From: Phallusia fumigata | Taxonomy: Eukaryota; Chordata; Ascidiacea; Phlebobranchia; Ascidiidae | Direction of reading: 5' to 3' | Length of the DNA: 64,000 nucleotides | Assembly (NCBI GenBank): GCA_008931825.1 | Contig: QXVZ01006654.1 | Span: forward strand, 28,480-92,479 | In this document: piece by piece, positions 38,518 through 52,452 of the stretch | Position numbering within the stretch: position 1 is the first letter of the stretch | Layout of the letters: each line of letters starts with the position of its first letter | Made by a program: the position numbers and the translations under genes | Notes under the pieces: generated by a model | The model's input: the letters and a program-made list of their open reading frames with translations, nothing else | Told to the model about the DNA's origin: nothing | The model's database searches: none

Positions 38518-39570
38518 TTTATTCTGACGTTCTATGTACTGAGTATATTTAAAAGTCTAAAACATAAACAGACAATAATAAACAGGCTATTGCCTGCACT
38601 TTTACCTGGAATGTCATGCATAGCAGAGATTTCCATACTTTTGCTGTATTTTTTTAAACAGTAAATATATTTTAGATTGCATATTTCTAGCAAGTTATTA
38701 AACTGATATTACAAAATGTGTGCAAAAGCAGGAAAGGATTGTGTGGATAGTTACAGCAGTCAGGGTAAAACTAAATTTTATTGCAAAAATAAAATAGGAA
38801 AACTTTAAGATTTTAAAGAATTGTCTTGAATATAAATGAATATAAACCTATTAATACACAAACTTTAGATTTAAAGTCAGGTAATGGTTGTTTTTAGGCT
38901 TTGCTGCGAACAAAATGCCTTGGGTGTGAAACTGCTTTAACTACCAGACATCTGTTTAATAAATTAGCTTGCAGATTCTGTGCCACTTCACGTAGATATC
39001 GCAAACGTATTGCGTTTGACGATTAGGCACAAAAATCTGTCATTAAATACTATGATTTTGTTTTATTTCGGTCCCAAAAAACCATTAACATCACCTTGTT
39101 GATAAAAATCTGGTAACTACACTGACTAACCATCTGCCCATCAGCGCACATAGCTATCAGCTTAACAATCCCAAGCATGTTTGACACCAAAACGCGGCTT
39201 CATTGTGTCCATAGCAACGGCGTCCAGGCTACATTTTTAAAGGGGAACCTATCTGTTATTTCTTTTTAACAAAGGGGTCTAATAATAATGTATACCTATA
39301 AGAAGCCATTTTTTGGAAAAAAATATGTGTATTTGGTAAACAAATAAGAACTAAATGATAGTTTTATTAAAGTATCTAAAAGTCACAAGAATAATTTATA
39401 TTTATTTGCTAAGTCATGATACCGAATTACGTTCCGGTCTAACGAACACAACATGACCACACAGCAGCGTGTTAAATTGTGAAACGTTTGTAAACAATAT
39501 TTGCCTTTTTGTGCTTTTTGGTGTGATGTGTTGCCGTGCTTTAATGGTAGTAAAACAGTTGTGATAACTG
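38518..39570. other. Shared upstream region of TEKT4 and EEFSEC
   Basis: About 1.05 kb separates the two divergent start codons. It must hold both promoters, and probably a TEKT4 5' UTR intron. An X-box-like motif lies at 39205-39218. Immediately before the EEFSEC ATG, AAAACAG at 39553-39559 could act as a splice acceptor, perhaps for a spliced leader if this is a tunicate; the upstream pyrimidine tract is weak. No other gene is visible. Confidence 0.5.
39205..39218. promoter_or_regulatory. X-box-like (RFX) site
   Basis: GTGTCCATAGCAAC resembles the RFX X-box (GTTGCCATGGCAAC). The AGCAAC half and central CCAT are intact, with three differences overall. It is 688 bp above the TEKT4 start codon and 353 bp upstream of EEFSEC. 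RFX factors drive ciliary genes in animals, and TEKT4 is a ciliary gene, so the location fits. The site is imperfect and may be chance. Confidence 0.3.
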
Positions 39571-42500
39571 ATGGAGGAAACACTTAATTTCAATATTGGC
39601 ATGCTGGGCCATGTAGATAGTGGCAAAACATCACTTTCGAAGGCTCTAAGCACGATTGCATCAACTGCTGCATTTGACAAAAATCCACAGAGCAAGTAAG
39701 TGTCTTGCAAGCATACAAAGAACAAAAAGAGGCCAACAATTAAGTAAATTTCATATCTGTTGGAGTATGGTAAAATGACAAAGTACAGAGCTTCTATTGA
39801 AAACTGAACAATCTGATCTAATTGTTGTGTGCAACCTGTCACAATAAAACTATGTCCCCAGGGAAAGAGGTATCACACTAGACCTGGGATTTTCATCTTT
39901 CACAATAGAGCTCCCAGACCATTTACAAGATGGGAAGTACAAAAAACTGCAGTACACATTGGTAGATTGTCCTGGCCATGCTTCACTAATTCGAACCATC
40001 ATTGGAGGTATGATTTTAATTTAGTATTTTTATTGCATTTGTTTAAATATTTTTCATGTTTGTACAATTTAGGTGCACAAATTATTGATTTGATGGTGCT
40101 GGTGGTTGATGTGATTAAAGGAGTCCAAACCCAAACAGCAGAGTGCCTGATCATTGGCGAAATAATCTGCAATAAAATGCTGGTGGTCTTAAACAAGATT
40201 GATCTTATACCGGAAAACAAAAAAATGGTTAGTTTGCTAATTTAAGCAATGGGTAGAACCATCTTGAGGAATTTTTTTTCTGAATTGCACAACACATTCA
40301 TAAAATTCACTTTAAAAGCTTGTTTTAAGTATTCAGCTGATTTAGCAACGGCATAGGATTGATTAGTTGCATGTTTTTTCTGGAATATCACTAAATTGGC
40401 ATCTACTTAACACTTAAAAATCTAACTCAAATCGTATGTTGCTTTGTTTAACAAATACAGGCAACCATCGAAAAGATGACAAAAAGAATGCACAAAACAC
40501 TTGAAGGTACCAAGTTTGCTGGGTGTCCAATCACAGCTGTTTCTGCCAATCCTGGTGCTAGTGAAGGTGGAGATAAAGAGCCAGAAGGAATGTCAAAACT
40601 TATTCAAGTAGGATTTAGATATTTTATAACACTTTAAACTGCTAGTTTTCCAAATAAAAGTAAACTTTGGACATTGGAATTTGGAAGCTTAGAAATTTTC
40701 AAAGCAGTTGTTTGATTTTTTTTAGGTATTGCAACAAAATACTTACATTCCTCTAAGATCAGCAGAGGGACCATTAATTTTTAGTGTTGATCACTGTTTT
40801 TCAATTCGTGGCCAAGGAACGGTGATGACAGGCACCGTTTTAAGTGGCCAAGTCTCAGTCAACAACACTGTGGAAATTTCTAGTGTTCAGGTTTGTAGAA
40901 TTTGCTGCTCACTTTCTTATCAGTTGTAAAAGCTTTGTTTCTTTTTCTAATGTACTAAAATAAACATACTACTTACCCAACCAGTTGAGGTGATTTTTCT
41001 TTAAATGTCTGTTATTAAAGGGGTCCATAGAATAAAAACGTTAAATCTAATGTTTGACATACTATTTATGCATTTCTTATGTTTTTCCTATTTTACTACA
41101 TCTGTCAGTAAATGATCATCAAAATCAATAAATGTTCTGAATCTAATGACAGTGTTTTGCAGGAATGCAAGAAAGTAAAGTCTATACAAATGTTCCACAA
41201 GCCAACGCAGTCCGTGAAGCAAGGGGATAGAGCGGGTATATGCGTCACACAGTTTGATCCAAAGTTATTGGAACGGGGTTTGGTGTGTTCGCCTGGAGCG
41301 CTTCCAACTCTTTACGCAGCCATTGTCACACTGCGCAAGATCAATTACTTTAGTGGCGAAGTACGAACAAAAATGAAGTTTCATGTGACGATTGGACATT
41401 CAACTGTGATGGCTCGCATCACGGTCTTTGGTTTGAGCGATGTTTGCAGTGTCGCCAAAGACGTGAACAAGATGCCGCTAGATGACGCTGTGGCGCAGTT
41501 AAACTTCAGTGACGTATTTGACTTTGGTCGCGATTACGCTTATCAAGACGAGTTAATAAAGTAAGTAATATCGGTTGTTTTAAAGGAGGTGAATAATATT
41601 GAACAGTTTAAAATTGATGATGCTTTTATTCATTTATGACAAAAACATTTCAGGAAACACCAAGTTGCGTTATTTAGGTTAGGGTGTCGAACCGTTTTTG
41701 TTACATACCTTTTTTAACCATCCATGACCACTTACCAACTTGATACAGATGCAATACAAAAAACTAAAACATAAATTTGGTGATAACGTACTTTACTTAA
41801 GAATTAGGTACGAACTTATTTATTTCGAAATGTTTTGTTGAAAATCGGTTAAGCAAACTACAGCGCGCAAAGCACAGGTCATGTCTGCACGAAAAAATGA
41901 AATTGAATTCCCCACGTAAATATCTCAACATTTCAAACAGAAACGGGGAAATTTCACTCCTTACGCGAACGACTGGTTCAGCACACAAAACTTCGACATC
42001 GTTGGTTCTTATGTAACAACGTCACTAATGCTTGTTACAGGGGCAAAGGATTACAACAATGGGCTCTACTGGAATTCGAAAAACCAGTTGTTTGTCGGCC
42101 GAACAGTCTCGTCATCGGCTCAAAACTTGATTCGGATATTCACGCAAATAAATGCAGGTATAGCGATCGGTGACTAACCGTATAGGGTATTGTTTGGTAT
42201 TTACAGGTATTGTTTTTCCTCTCTGCTGCATTTTAGACTAGCTTTCCAGGCACAGATAGTGGAAGCTATCGCGGATAAGGATTATGCCAAAACGTTATTG
42301 CCCAAACTGAAAGTGCACAAGAACAAAACACGGGAAGGGACAGTTGAACGGGTAAGCAACGCGAATTACCGCAAAATTTGTTGTAAGAACGGTTTACTTT
42401 TGTCTACAATGCCCGAATTAACATTTTTTTCTCTGACAAATTATATTGATTAGAACTTTGCATGGAACTTAATATTCGATGTGTTTGATTTCTTTCTTTG

Positions 42501-43221
42501 ACAACTCCACATTGGAAAACGATATTTGCTTTATTTAGTCCATTATCGGTCTATCTGAAATATTGCAGTTTTAGGAGTTATAAACGCAAACCGTTGACAT
42601 AATAGCATGCGCGTTGCGGAAACTGCACACTGAATTATTGTAGTACATCGTCGAAGCTTTTCGGGCAATCGTTTCCTATGTATCAAAAACCTTATATAAC
42701 TGTGTCAATCCGAAACGACAGATTCACGACGATTATAACGTCATATGCAAGGGATTGCTGAAGAAAGAAACGGACGTCAGCCTTTTTACAGGATTAAAGA
42801 TCAGTTTGTCGAGCGGAGAGCAAGGACTCGTTGAAGGCTCATTCGGATTGAGCGGAAAAGTTAAAGTCAGAATACCCGGTAAGGGAATGGAGAGTACTGT
42901 CTGTCTGTTTAGTTGTGTTAAAACTTCTGACTGGCTCCAACGTTGATTAGACCGCTTCAAGCTTGTAGCGTTTTCTGCTTACCTATTGCAGCCATGGTAT
43001 GTAATAGGGATTGTTGCGACGTATAATATAAATTCTTTTGTGCAACAGCTGGCTTGTCTGAAGAGACGAAAGGTGCGCTTGCAGGTAAAGGTAAAAAGTC
43101 GAGGAAAAAGGCTTCGAACGAGCCACAGGCATCTGCAAATAGCGAAGGAACTGTTGTCAATGTTACAATGAATTTCAAACGTTACGTGTACGACCCAAGC
43201 AAAAAGATGACGCAGTCGTGA
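39571..43221 (+). CDS. EEFSEC: Selenocysteine-specific elongation factor
   Basis: Ten exons: 39571-39695, 39862-40007, 40073-40227, 40461-40607, 40726-40890, 41163-41560, 42041-42157, 42237-42351, 42722-42878, 43049-43221. They give 565 residues in frame (human 596). EEFSEC is the GTPase that carries selenocysteyl-tRNA to the ribosome at UGA codons, together with SECIS-binding protein 2. Visible: G1 GHVDSGKT at 13-20, switch region KERGITLD at 42-49, G3 DCPGH at 77-81, G4 NKID at 131-134, then beta-barrel domains (SVDHCFSIRGQGTVMTGT; GDRAGICVTQFDPKLLERGL). The lineage-specific domain IV (GLLKKETDVSLFTGLKISLS) and C-terminus NFKRYVYDPSKKM are also present. The region before the C-terminus is Lys-rich. 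All GTPase motifs are intact, which implies an active selenoprotein pathway. The start codon is the first ATG giving the conserved N-terminus. Confidence 0.96.
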
Positions 43222-46200
43222 CCCAGGTTTTCTAGCGATTTCGTTGCCACGGTGCAAAGCTTTCTTGATAAACAATCATGTTCCGGACGATTTTGTTTCA
43301 CTGCTTGTGTGTGTTAAGTACGGTTGTGTATTAATTTGTCGTGTATTTGGTCTTCTCACCGGACAAGGTCTTTATTATGTGACGTAACAGCTCAGACATA
43401 ATCACTTGTATCTATATTTTGACAGTTGATCACTTTTGGCATTCAAAAAGACATACCGGAACTTTACTGTTTCCTGATAAGTTAATGACCACAACCTTTG
43501 TTTTAAAAAATGACGTACTACGGAAAAGGTTTTGAATTATGTGTGACCTGTGACGTAGTGAGACTTAATGTGTTGTTTGTCAGGATACCAGGGCCTCACC
43601 ACCCCCGTCAGCCAAAAAACGTCTCGTTTTAGGCAGCAACAACGAAAACTACAGCGGGGATGTGTGTTATTAATCAATATTTGTCAAAAAACATTTGTTT
43701 TTTTATCATTTTTTCGCTCAAAACTTTGGAGCTTTTCCGGTAAAATGCGGGGTATATATACCGCCTAGGGCCACACTTCTAGCGGCAGGGTCAATCGCGC
43801 AATGACAGGGTGCCCCTTGCATCCACCGATAGGTCACTTCCTTAAACTGCCACTCTTGCTTCAACTGTATTGAAAAAATATATGTGTAGCCTATGTCAAT
43901 TTTCTCGAGAAAATTTTACTTGATCAAGTTGATTTCTCACCGCCAGTCACAGCCGCGTCTATGACGTTTTTTTGAACTATCGAAAGGCCTGAACAAAATG
44001 CTGTTGTAGCAATGCGTTGTGTTGATTACATTTCATGCTACCGGTCGCAACATTTCTTCGTATTTTAACGGTTCGCCAACGTAAGGTCGAAACCGCATAT
44101 GACACACAGTAAAGAGTTGTTTTAAATGCATTTTCCGAAACCAAAGTTCTTTGGTTATAAACCAAAATTTTGGTGGACGAATGCAATTTTTGGGAATGTT
44201 ATTGCGCGGATCCGATGACATTCTTTGCAATGACCCTCGTGACGAGTGTGAAGTGCAGATTTTTTTCGTCACGTAACTAAACCTTCGCCATTCGCAGCTT
44301 ATGCGTGCTCGCTGACGATCGTTCCAGTATTGACCAAAATATGCATTCGGCTGACGGCCTGCTGCTGGCTTCGATCGTTCTATTGTATTTTCGTCCATTC
44401 TATTTTCTGTGTGAAAACCTGTGCCATTCGTCAATCAACGTGGTCTTCATTGTGAAGGCGATGACGCAGGTTGCCATGGATACGATGGCGCATTTTACTA
44501 TGTGTATGGTGTATGACGGGCATGTATGACGTGTGTATATGGACTGCAAGCGTATTGGCAGGATTGGATCGATTTAATACCAAATCTCTCAAATTAAAAG
44601 TATGCAATTTGGTGTTCGTCCAAATCTCATTCGAGGGCTGGTAAATCGTCAGACATTACAAGTAAAAAGGAGAAAATGTTCTGCATTCGTGTTTCTTAAC
44701 CATTTGGGTGGTAGCTTTAGTAAAAACATTAATGCCAGAGAACTTACAGGCTATATAATTAATACGTTGTATTGCAAACGATGCAACAGTCTTTGTTGTC
44801 TTCATCAGGTTCCGCCATTTATGGTTTTGATTAAGCTACTCTTCAAGTCGTGTCTTGTATTCTCAGTTTCCTTGAGTGAGATGCATTTAAACATCTTACT
44901 CCACAGACTACCTAACACCATTGATCTAACGTTGTCTAAAAGTCTGTGTGGATGTAAGTGCAAAAGTTCGGTATCTTTCATGAAAGGCCTGGGTGCAGAG
45001 TCGCCAAGGATCACGGCACTAATAATCCTTTTCACGGACCATAATACATCTGTCGTTGGCCGGCTGTCTCATTAGAATGTGCGTGCGTGATGTCACAATG
45101 TCGCAAGTACAGTCGTCCTTTTTCTAATGACTGGAATCGATTTTTCCAGACCGAGTCATTCAGTAGATCGGGTCCTACTTTCGGTTTGTGATGTTAGTCA
45201 GTTGAGGTCTTTGACAGTGGCTTTTAAGTCAAGCAGGATCCTTTCAAGAAAATCGTTAGTTCTAAAGTCCTTTCATGAAAATGTTGCTGCATTAGATGAA
45301 TTTGCGCTGATGCAATGTTTACGCGTGACGTTACGCATAGTTGAAGTAAATAGACTGCAGCTTAACGCCAAATATGGGACGGACTTGATTTTACATGTTC
45401 AGCTTATCGGTAACGTGTTTATCACTGTGTAAAAGAAATAGATTGTATGCAGCATTGTAACTGTGGGTACGTGTTTTATTGTCCAAAGCATTGAAAGCAA
45501 CAAATATATTTATAACAGGGAACAATGCGAAACTATATAAAAAATCAATTATGAAAGGTAACAAACGAACATGCTCTCCTTAAAAAATGTGTCGGTGTAG
45601 CTTTAATCTGATTGTGATCTCAGCGCATACACACACCACGGAATGACGTTTCGTATTGGCCAGGATCGCTACATATGGCTATCACTTTGAAGTAATTCCC
45701 GGGCATTTGTGTAAGCTTGTCATCAGCAAAAACTTTGGGTGCGTTCAAAAATTACCACAATGCAAGTGCAGACAAATGCCACGATCCTGGGTTGCCATGG
45801 TATAAGCGACGTCACGCTTAGAGGGATCAAATCGTGGTATGATTAATTCATGATCAGACCCCACTCAGCGAACCCGAGGCGCCGAGTTCTGCTTATCTAC
45901 GTCATTGGGGGCCACAAAAAAGAGACAGACATTCATTTGTTTTCAATCACTGACGCCGTAATTACGTGTAGACTGTCGTCAACATCCTCTCTGCTTGATA
46001 TAAAATAAATTGTCTTGATTTTCGTGATAATAGGTTGCCGTGTTACAAAGTTTTAGGTATAGTAGTTTTTTCTGTTGCTGTTTGGTATAAGTCGGCTTAG
46101 CCTGTATACGTTAAATTGGTTGCAATGAAACCTTTTGTGTTAAATTGTCTTAATCATTTAGTCAAACTTCTATTTCCAAGATGCCAGATGCAGTGACATT

Positions 46201-49200
46201 TTTTAGGTAGCAGTTTTGTAGTAATTAAGTTAAGCTGGATAAAACCATTTCATCGGACTCGTGTTAAAATGTCTGAATCATCTAGTTAAACTTCTATTCC
46301 CGATGTGTCAGAGGCATTGAAAGCTAAGCACCTGTTTTACGAGGTTAGTTGTCATAACAATAAGTTGGTGCTTTGTTCTTCTGCTTGCCGTCTGGCAACC
46401 AATGCGGCAGATGGTCCGGTGAGAATCGTTTCAAAACGAGAATCTTCTATCCTCGTGTGACCCTTGTGGGAAACAATAGTAACCACTGCGGCAGCTGTTT
46501 TTCCTGTTGTGTGCTTGTTTTGCGAGCGACAGATGAAAAGTCATCATTGTTAGGAGGATGATATTGTTTTTTTAAGGTGTGCATTGAATGTATTTTCGGC
46601 GTATATGCAAATCGAAGAGTTGGACCTTTTAAGCAAAAAAGCTTTCCAGAAATTAATCACCAACGCGTTAAGTAGGTTTTAGTGGCAGAACTGACAGATT
46701 TTCAGCGTGACAAATCGCAATGCGCCGTCGCTGTTTCGAAATCGCCACTTGGTGACGGAAAGCAGGATTTACCCCGGATTAAATAACGGGCACTTCCAGT
46801 TTGAAAAGACTCTTTCCCCAACTGGTTAAACAGCTTACGGTAATACCTTAGTGTATTAATGCCTCAGTTGCGAGTTTTAGAGGACGGTATGATGGCACAC
46901 AGTGGGGAAAGGATTTAAGATTTGCCGCGTGTTGGGGTAGTCGACAAGCGCGGTCAAGTGTGGTTGTGCCAGACATGGGACTAAGTCAATACAAAGGCAA
47001 ACTGTGAAGAGCTTTCAGGTGCTATGTCGAATAAGCGGCAACGTACAATATATTGGCGAAGGAGCCAGAACGTTTCGTCTGAAGGTTGTAGCCTAGCCGC
47101 TCATAGTGCTTTTGTTGTGGATCACTGCTCACTGCACGTTCTTTTTCAGTGTGGTCGACTAAAATATTTTACAAGCCTCCAGAGCAGATCCAAATTATTG
47201 GGAGTATAGTGGGTTTGCAGCGGAAAAGACTAATGCCATGCAGTAGAATGAAATGGGTTGACGCAGTTTATAAAATATCGACACACGTTTTGTGCCGGTA
47301 TGCATAGTTTTAATAGCCAATACTTGTATAGTTTCTATTTTTGCACACTGTGCCCAAACCGTTAGACAATAAAAAATTCAGCACATGCGCTGTTGTTTGT
47401 TTAACTCACATTGTATTGGCAAAATGAAACAGTAAATCAAAGTGAGTTGTCTAAATGCTAACAATAGCGCTTGCGGCAGCTTTTAATTGAAACGTATTTC
47501 CGTCTCGGTTGTGAGTTGTGACGGCCTCATGTATTGTGCGTCGTTTTACCTTTAACTAATGTAAGTGACGTGTTGAAATTGCATGAACCAGAAGCTTCAT
47601 CCTTTAGCGCAGCCGACATGCACAGCTGCCTGGGTTGAGTAGCAGTCACTAACCTAACCGCACTACCACGAAAAAAACAACCAGCAGTGAGGCTTAGCAT
47701 GAAGACTAAGTGATATGACGAGTGACATTACTAACATTACGTATTTCTCAGGCAGCTGAGAGCCTGATAGCTTGCAATCAAGATACCCAGGATAAAAAAT
47801 TGAAAGGAATTATACTTTGGGTGGAATCAAATTCCCCTAAAGCCAAGATCACTGAACCTAATATGCTTTATACGCCGAAAAGGTTTGAATAAAATTGTTG
47901 TTGTTAAAGTTATGTAATAAGTTTTTTCGACCGAGATTTTCTTAGATCAGTACAAGTGAGCTCACGCGGTTTTCCAATACAGTCTAATGCGCTGGAATGC
48001 AGTCATGCCGGGCATTTGTAAGGGAATGTTACATTTTTGTGAACAGAAACTGCAGATACTTGTTTTTACACGATCTTGGTAACCATGCAAGTTTTTAGGT
48101 TGATGTCCTTTTCCAACCTAAAAGTAAAGGGATATGTTTCCCATCTAAGACGCAAATTGTGAACGCAACTTTTTTGGGTTGTATTATCGTTTAGCGATCA
48201 GAAGCAAGCAAAGGTTTTAGAACAGAAAAAGGATGACTGATGCTGCGGTGCAATACTTCAGCCTGAAGCGGTGTTGGTTTTATCAGTTAACAATGGCAGG
48301 GCGGTTTCATTTCCTACAATCAGTCGCAGGCCATTTGAAACCAGTACTGAGCGAATCACTGGCGCGACTGATCGAAACCCGCGTTGTATTTCGACATTAG
48401 TCACACCAAATTGGTCGATTTTCGGCGGGCTGTGACCAAAAAGCGGCATCAAACTGCGGTCAACGTCTCATCATCGCCAACCAGACACTTCATTATCCAT
48501 TTCGGCGGCAGAAAAAAAGCTTTGTCAGACGGCTCGTTGTGACACAGGTAGGAGGCTAGGTGTCGAATTTCCATTGTGACGTGTAGCTTCCAGTGACACG
48601 CGGGGATGCACCGAGCATGTTGGATGGATGTCCATTAAATTTTACGGTCGTGTTCAAATTTTATGACGATGTTACGGTGTGATGTGTCTAGACAGGTGTT
48701 GCAAAATTTATGTATTGGCTGAACAGAACTCAAGTAACCAAGTAAATAGAATGTGGTTTTTCTGTCGTTCGTGCTTGGAATCATATTTCGGTTTGTTCCC
48801 ATTTGTTTTACCACACAAATAGTCACACGAGCAGTGTGTGATGAATACCACAGTGGTCACACCACAGCTTGAAACGTTTATTTAGAAAATGGGTAGCGTC
48901 ATTCCATTAAAGTGAAACCTACCGCTGTTCTTTGGTTTCGTTCTTCCTTCTCGCTCCATAATGGTTTACCGGCCGGCTGTTGTCTCTCGTTCTTCCCTTG
49001 CCCGTCATTACAGTCTGTTGACCACGTTACAGCGTGTGATCTCGCCGCCGCCAGTTGCTTGGGTCACCACTGCTGGTCACCGCTACCGTCAGCTGGTAAG
49101 TCGCGACGGCTTCACGACGGCGTGTAATAGAAAGGCGATGAAGTGTGGCAAGGTTACGATCGATGGCGCGCCCGTAATGTTCGTTTAGAAAACCTGCCAA

Positions 49201-52200
49201 GCGCGAAACTTTCCCTCAGTTACCATCAACCGAAGGCGAAAGTGTTGCTGAAAGTGTATCAGAATAGCTTAGCTCAAAGGGTTTCATTACGGTATGGTAG
49301 CGCCGGTAAGAAGTATGATGTGTGCTGTGTTTTTTTCTGCGACAGGCGCTCTTACATAACCTAAACGCGTGTGATTTTCAGCAAAGACAGACATTCGCGG
49401 GGGGTTTTGTTTTTGCGGCAGCACTTGTGTAGAAAACGTGTCACCTAATCTGCGACAGCATAGATGGCAAAGTGCCGGGGTAACAGAAGCACTCTCCCAA
49501 CGGTACGTAGCTGATTTCTGAGAGCTGATTTTAAAAACAGTAGTTTTTTTACACTTGTGTAACTGGGTGACTAAAAACGTTCCTAAGTCGCAGGTCGCAC
49601 CGCAATGTGTGTTCGACTTCACTCAAGCCCGATCGGATGTTAGTCGGCCGCTTGTCTTTCCGCGTGGTCTGGCCCAGGGATTTCCTTCCATTCTGCCTGG
49701 CGTAATTTTTTTGTCAGCCCAGTCAGCGTGTCTCCCGCCACAATAGAGAGCCCCGGCCATTTCGTTTGTGGACTTCAAACGATTGAGTCGCTAAACAATT
49801 AAGGAGGAAGAAATACACACGCAGTCAAGTTTCGCTAACACATGCAGTCGGCGAGTTGTGAAACGTAGGCTAGATGAGGTGGTGTGTTGAGAAAGTACGC
49901 CTGGGTTTGCACAGAGAATTCCTTATCGAATGCCTTTAAATTTGCGTTTAAAATAAACTTAAAATAAAAAGTGCAATGTGCTCTGTAAATCATAAAATCT
50001 CGTTGATAGGATAAACGATAGAACGGAAAAAAGGCCGATACTTACGAAGGAGTACGTTAAAAATTAGCTACCCCTGATTCATATGCATAAGAAGTAAAGG
50101 AAGGATAAGTTCTCAATCTCTATCGAGGTCCTCCTGTTGTTAGTTGCGGTTTCGTTGCACATCGCTTTTCCTTATTACGCTATGACGTCATTGCCCACTG
50201 GAACCCATATGCTGCGCCCCGTCGGGACTGCGTTCCATTACTCGATTTAATGAGCCTTGCTAAAGTCGGGTATCCTCAGGTTCAAATTCGTTGTAAAACC
50301 AAAACATTCGTTTTCGAAACAGAAACGACGGATCGCCATTTAGCAAAAGGTCGGCCTGCATGCGTTCGGGTTTTACCAAGAATGTTAACTGAGCGTCACT
50401 TTATACGTTTCCGATACGTCGCGTATTGTGTTGCAGCGTCTTTTGTGAATTTAATTGGGCGTAACAAAGCGTTAGAGGCGTGCACTGGCATAAATGCCAA
50501 TCAGCACAGGGAAGCTTGCCGATTCGTCCACAACGCTCGTTAGCGTGCTCGTTGACAGTTTAGATCATTTGTGACATTTACTTTACCTTACTTCACTATG
50601 CAGGCTCAATCAAAATGCAAATCGCTTTATTTGACGCAAAGTGTTGCAGGCTATTTTGGTTTCGACGTAAATAGCTTTAGTTGCGCTGCCAATAGGGTAC
50701 GAACTAAATTTGTTGTCCAGCAGACAATGAACCAACCAACCAACGTGAAAGGGCAATTGCTTTTATTTGCACTTCCACTGCGAGATGGCCATCAAACAGT
50801 CTCACCGTGCATTAGAGCTGTGGTGCTGTGTGTCCATTTTATTAGGGCAAGACGTTATTCCGCAGACAGGCACGCGCCTTCACTTCTGATCACAGCCAAA
50901 ATTAGGAAACGCTGTAATAGTTGGCAAGCGGAAGTTAGTTACCGATGGCGACACACACAACAAAGCGTGCAGACAGACTAAAATGGTTTCCCGAGGTGTA
51001 TCTATATTTCCGCACTGGCCGACTGTGCTGGTGCCAAGCAGATGTCACATTACATCAGTGAGATGTGCGAAGTTGCTGACCAAAGCTAGATCGTGACGAG
51101 GCAGTAAGGTTGGGATCAGCGTTTCTTTGTTTTGATTATGCTGCGGTGATGAATCTGCTGTCGCCGCGTTCTTGGGTACAAGGCCAGCACGATACGTCAT
51201 TTATTGTGAGCCTTGGCCACGCAACTTACGGAAAATGAAGCAGTGCCAACGTGCTTGTGCAGACAGGGGGTGCAGGGCACAAAATAGAGATTGACTGCGG
51301 CTGCATCGCATCAGGAAAGTAAATGGGTGAGAAGTTTGTAACCTTAGATGTCGGGTTAATTTCCGTCCTGACATCAGTTTTGACGCCAAAGTTAATTACC
51401 GCTTATGCCGCCCAGCGCCCGAACTCGTCTGTTCAGTGTATGTTTCGAAAATACCTGTCGACCACAATTACACATTTCCATTGTCACAATTTTAAAGTGT
51501 TGGCAATTAAAGCAGTTTGGCAATTTAGCTGTTTGGGTTTGAAGGCTAATGCTGTCATTTCTTCTTTGTGTATCAGCTGTATGCAAATCCCGTGAATCGA
51601 AATAAATGACCAACCACTTCTTTGAAAGTATTATTACATTTCCATGTAGGGCCCAAAATATTTCAGACCGATCAATTATCTGGCTGAACACGTCCGCTCA
51701 ACAAATCCCCTTTTTTCTAAATTAGCGTGTAACTGGATACGACGATGTCAAATAATCAATTAGAGTGCTGACGCAAGGAATTGTATTGGTCCATCACGAG
51801 GAGGAAATAATGACAGCAAATTGCCGTTGGCCAATATTGCCAAATAGAGCGCGCTTCCTATATGCTAACCATACTAAGTTGTGAAAAGCACAACGACAGG
51901 ACGTGGAAACAAAGGTTTCATTTGCAACAACAGAAATCATAAATTGCTATTTGTTTCTATTGAAATCAACTGTGACAGCTGACAGGACGATTGTGTTGTA
52001 TTAAAGCCAAATATATTCATTCAATATTTTGAGTGCCTGTACACCAGTTCGCCGGGGGGTCTGGTTTTACCCTTTGCAGTGCTTATACCTGCAATTTATA
52101 TCCCGTCACGTTGATTAAATTGGGAAGTATTGTGTCATCACGGAAGTGACTTGTTGGCAGCGTACTTGCCTCGCCGTGGCCGACCTGCTAATCATTTCGA

Positions 52201-52250
52201 GCTAACAGCCAAATTTAGTCGCCTCACAGCACTTTCGCACGGCCCTGTTG
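43222..52250. other. Gene-poor 9 kb between EEFSEC and UBE2QL1-like gene
   Basis: No known protein was recognised in any frame. From about 46 kb onward the sequence is visibly richer in G+C than the gene-dense left part of the window. Open frames of 130-160 codons exist (44602-45075 +, 44434-44033 -, 50571-50981 +), but they overlap each other in antisense or lack ATG starts, and none shows familiar motifs. An X-box-like GTTGCCATGGATAC lies at 44470-44483, and a TATATATA-containing stretch near 43752. It is best read as noncoding, possibly regulatory, DNA. Confidence 0.4.
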
Positions 52251-52452
52251 ATGAGGCCAGTCGCCACTGAGCAAGACAAAGTGGCGACCGACGTAGCGGG
52301 CTTCTTTGAATGCCCAGGTGTAACTGGAAGTCAATTAGAAGCGACTGCAATAGCCTCCAGCCAACTAGTGCTCAGACCTATCCCAGAAGACAAACCTCAA
52401 CTTTGGCGAATCGCTGGTGGCTATATAGACAATATCTCAGGACACGTTCGAG
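52251..52452 (+). CDS. Candidate alternative first exon of UBE2QL1-like gene
   Basis: An ATG-initiated frame of 67 codons plus one base, beginning MRPVATEQDKVATDV, rich in Ala, Glu and Gln and without low-complexity runs. It ends at CGAG followed by GTAAAA. Its phase (one base over) matches the acceptor of the E2 exon at 54573, exactly as the 53065-53239 exon does, so splicing to it would give a second N-terminus. Splicing to the acceptor at 52987 would instead hit a stop quickly. No homology is recognised; support is composition, donor and phase only. Confidence 0.3.

Noticed and set aside
44033-44434. 133-codon minus-strand frame
   Set aside because: Its first codon is not ATG, no motif is recognisable and no splice partner was found. 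Composition alone is not enough.
44602-45075. 157-codon plus-strand frame with an open antisense frame (45035-44805)
   Set aside because: Both strands are open over the same stretch and neither shows a known domain. I considered a degraded retroelement but saw no reverse transcriptase motif.
50571-50981. 136-codon plus-strand frame
   Set aside because: No domain, no clear splice signals and unconvincing amino-acid composition.
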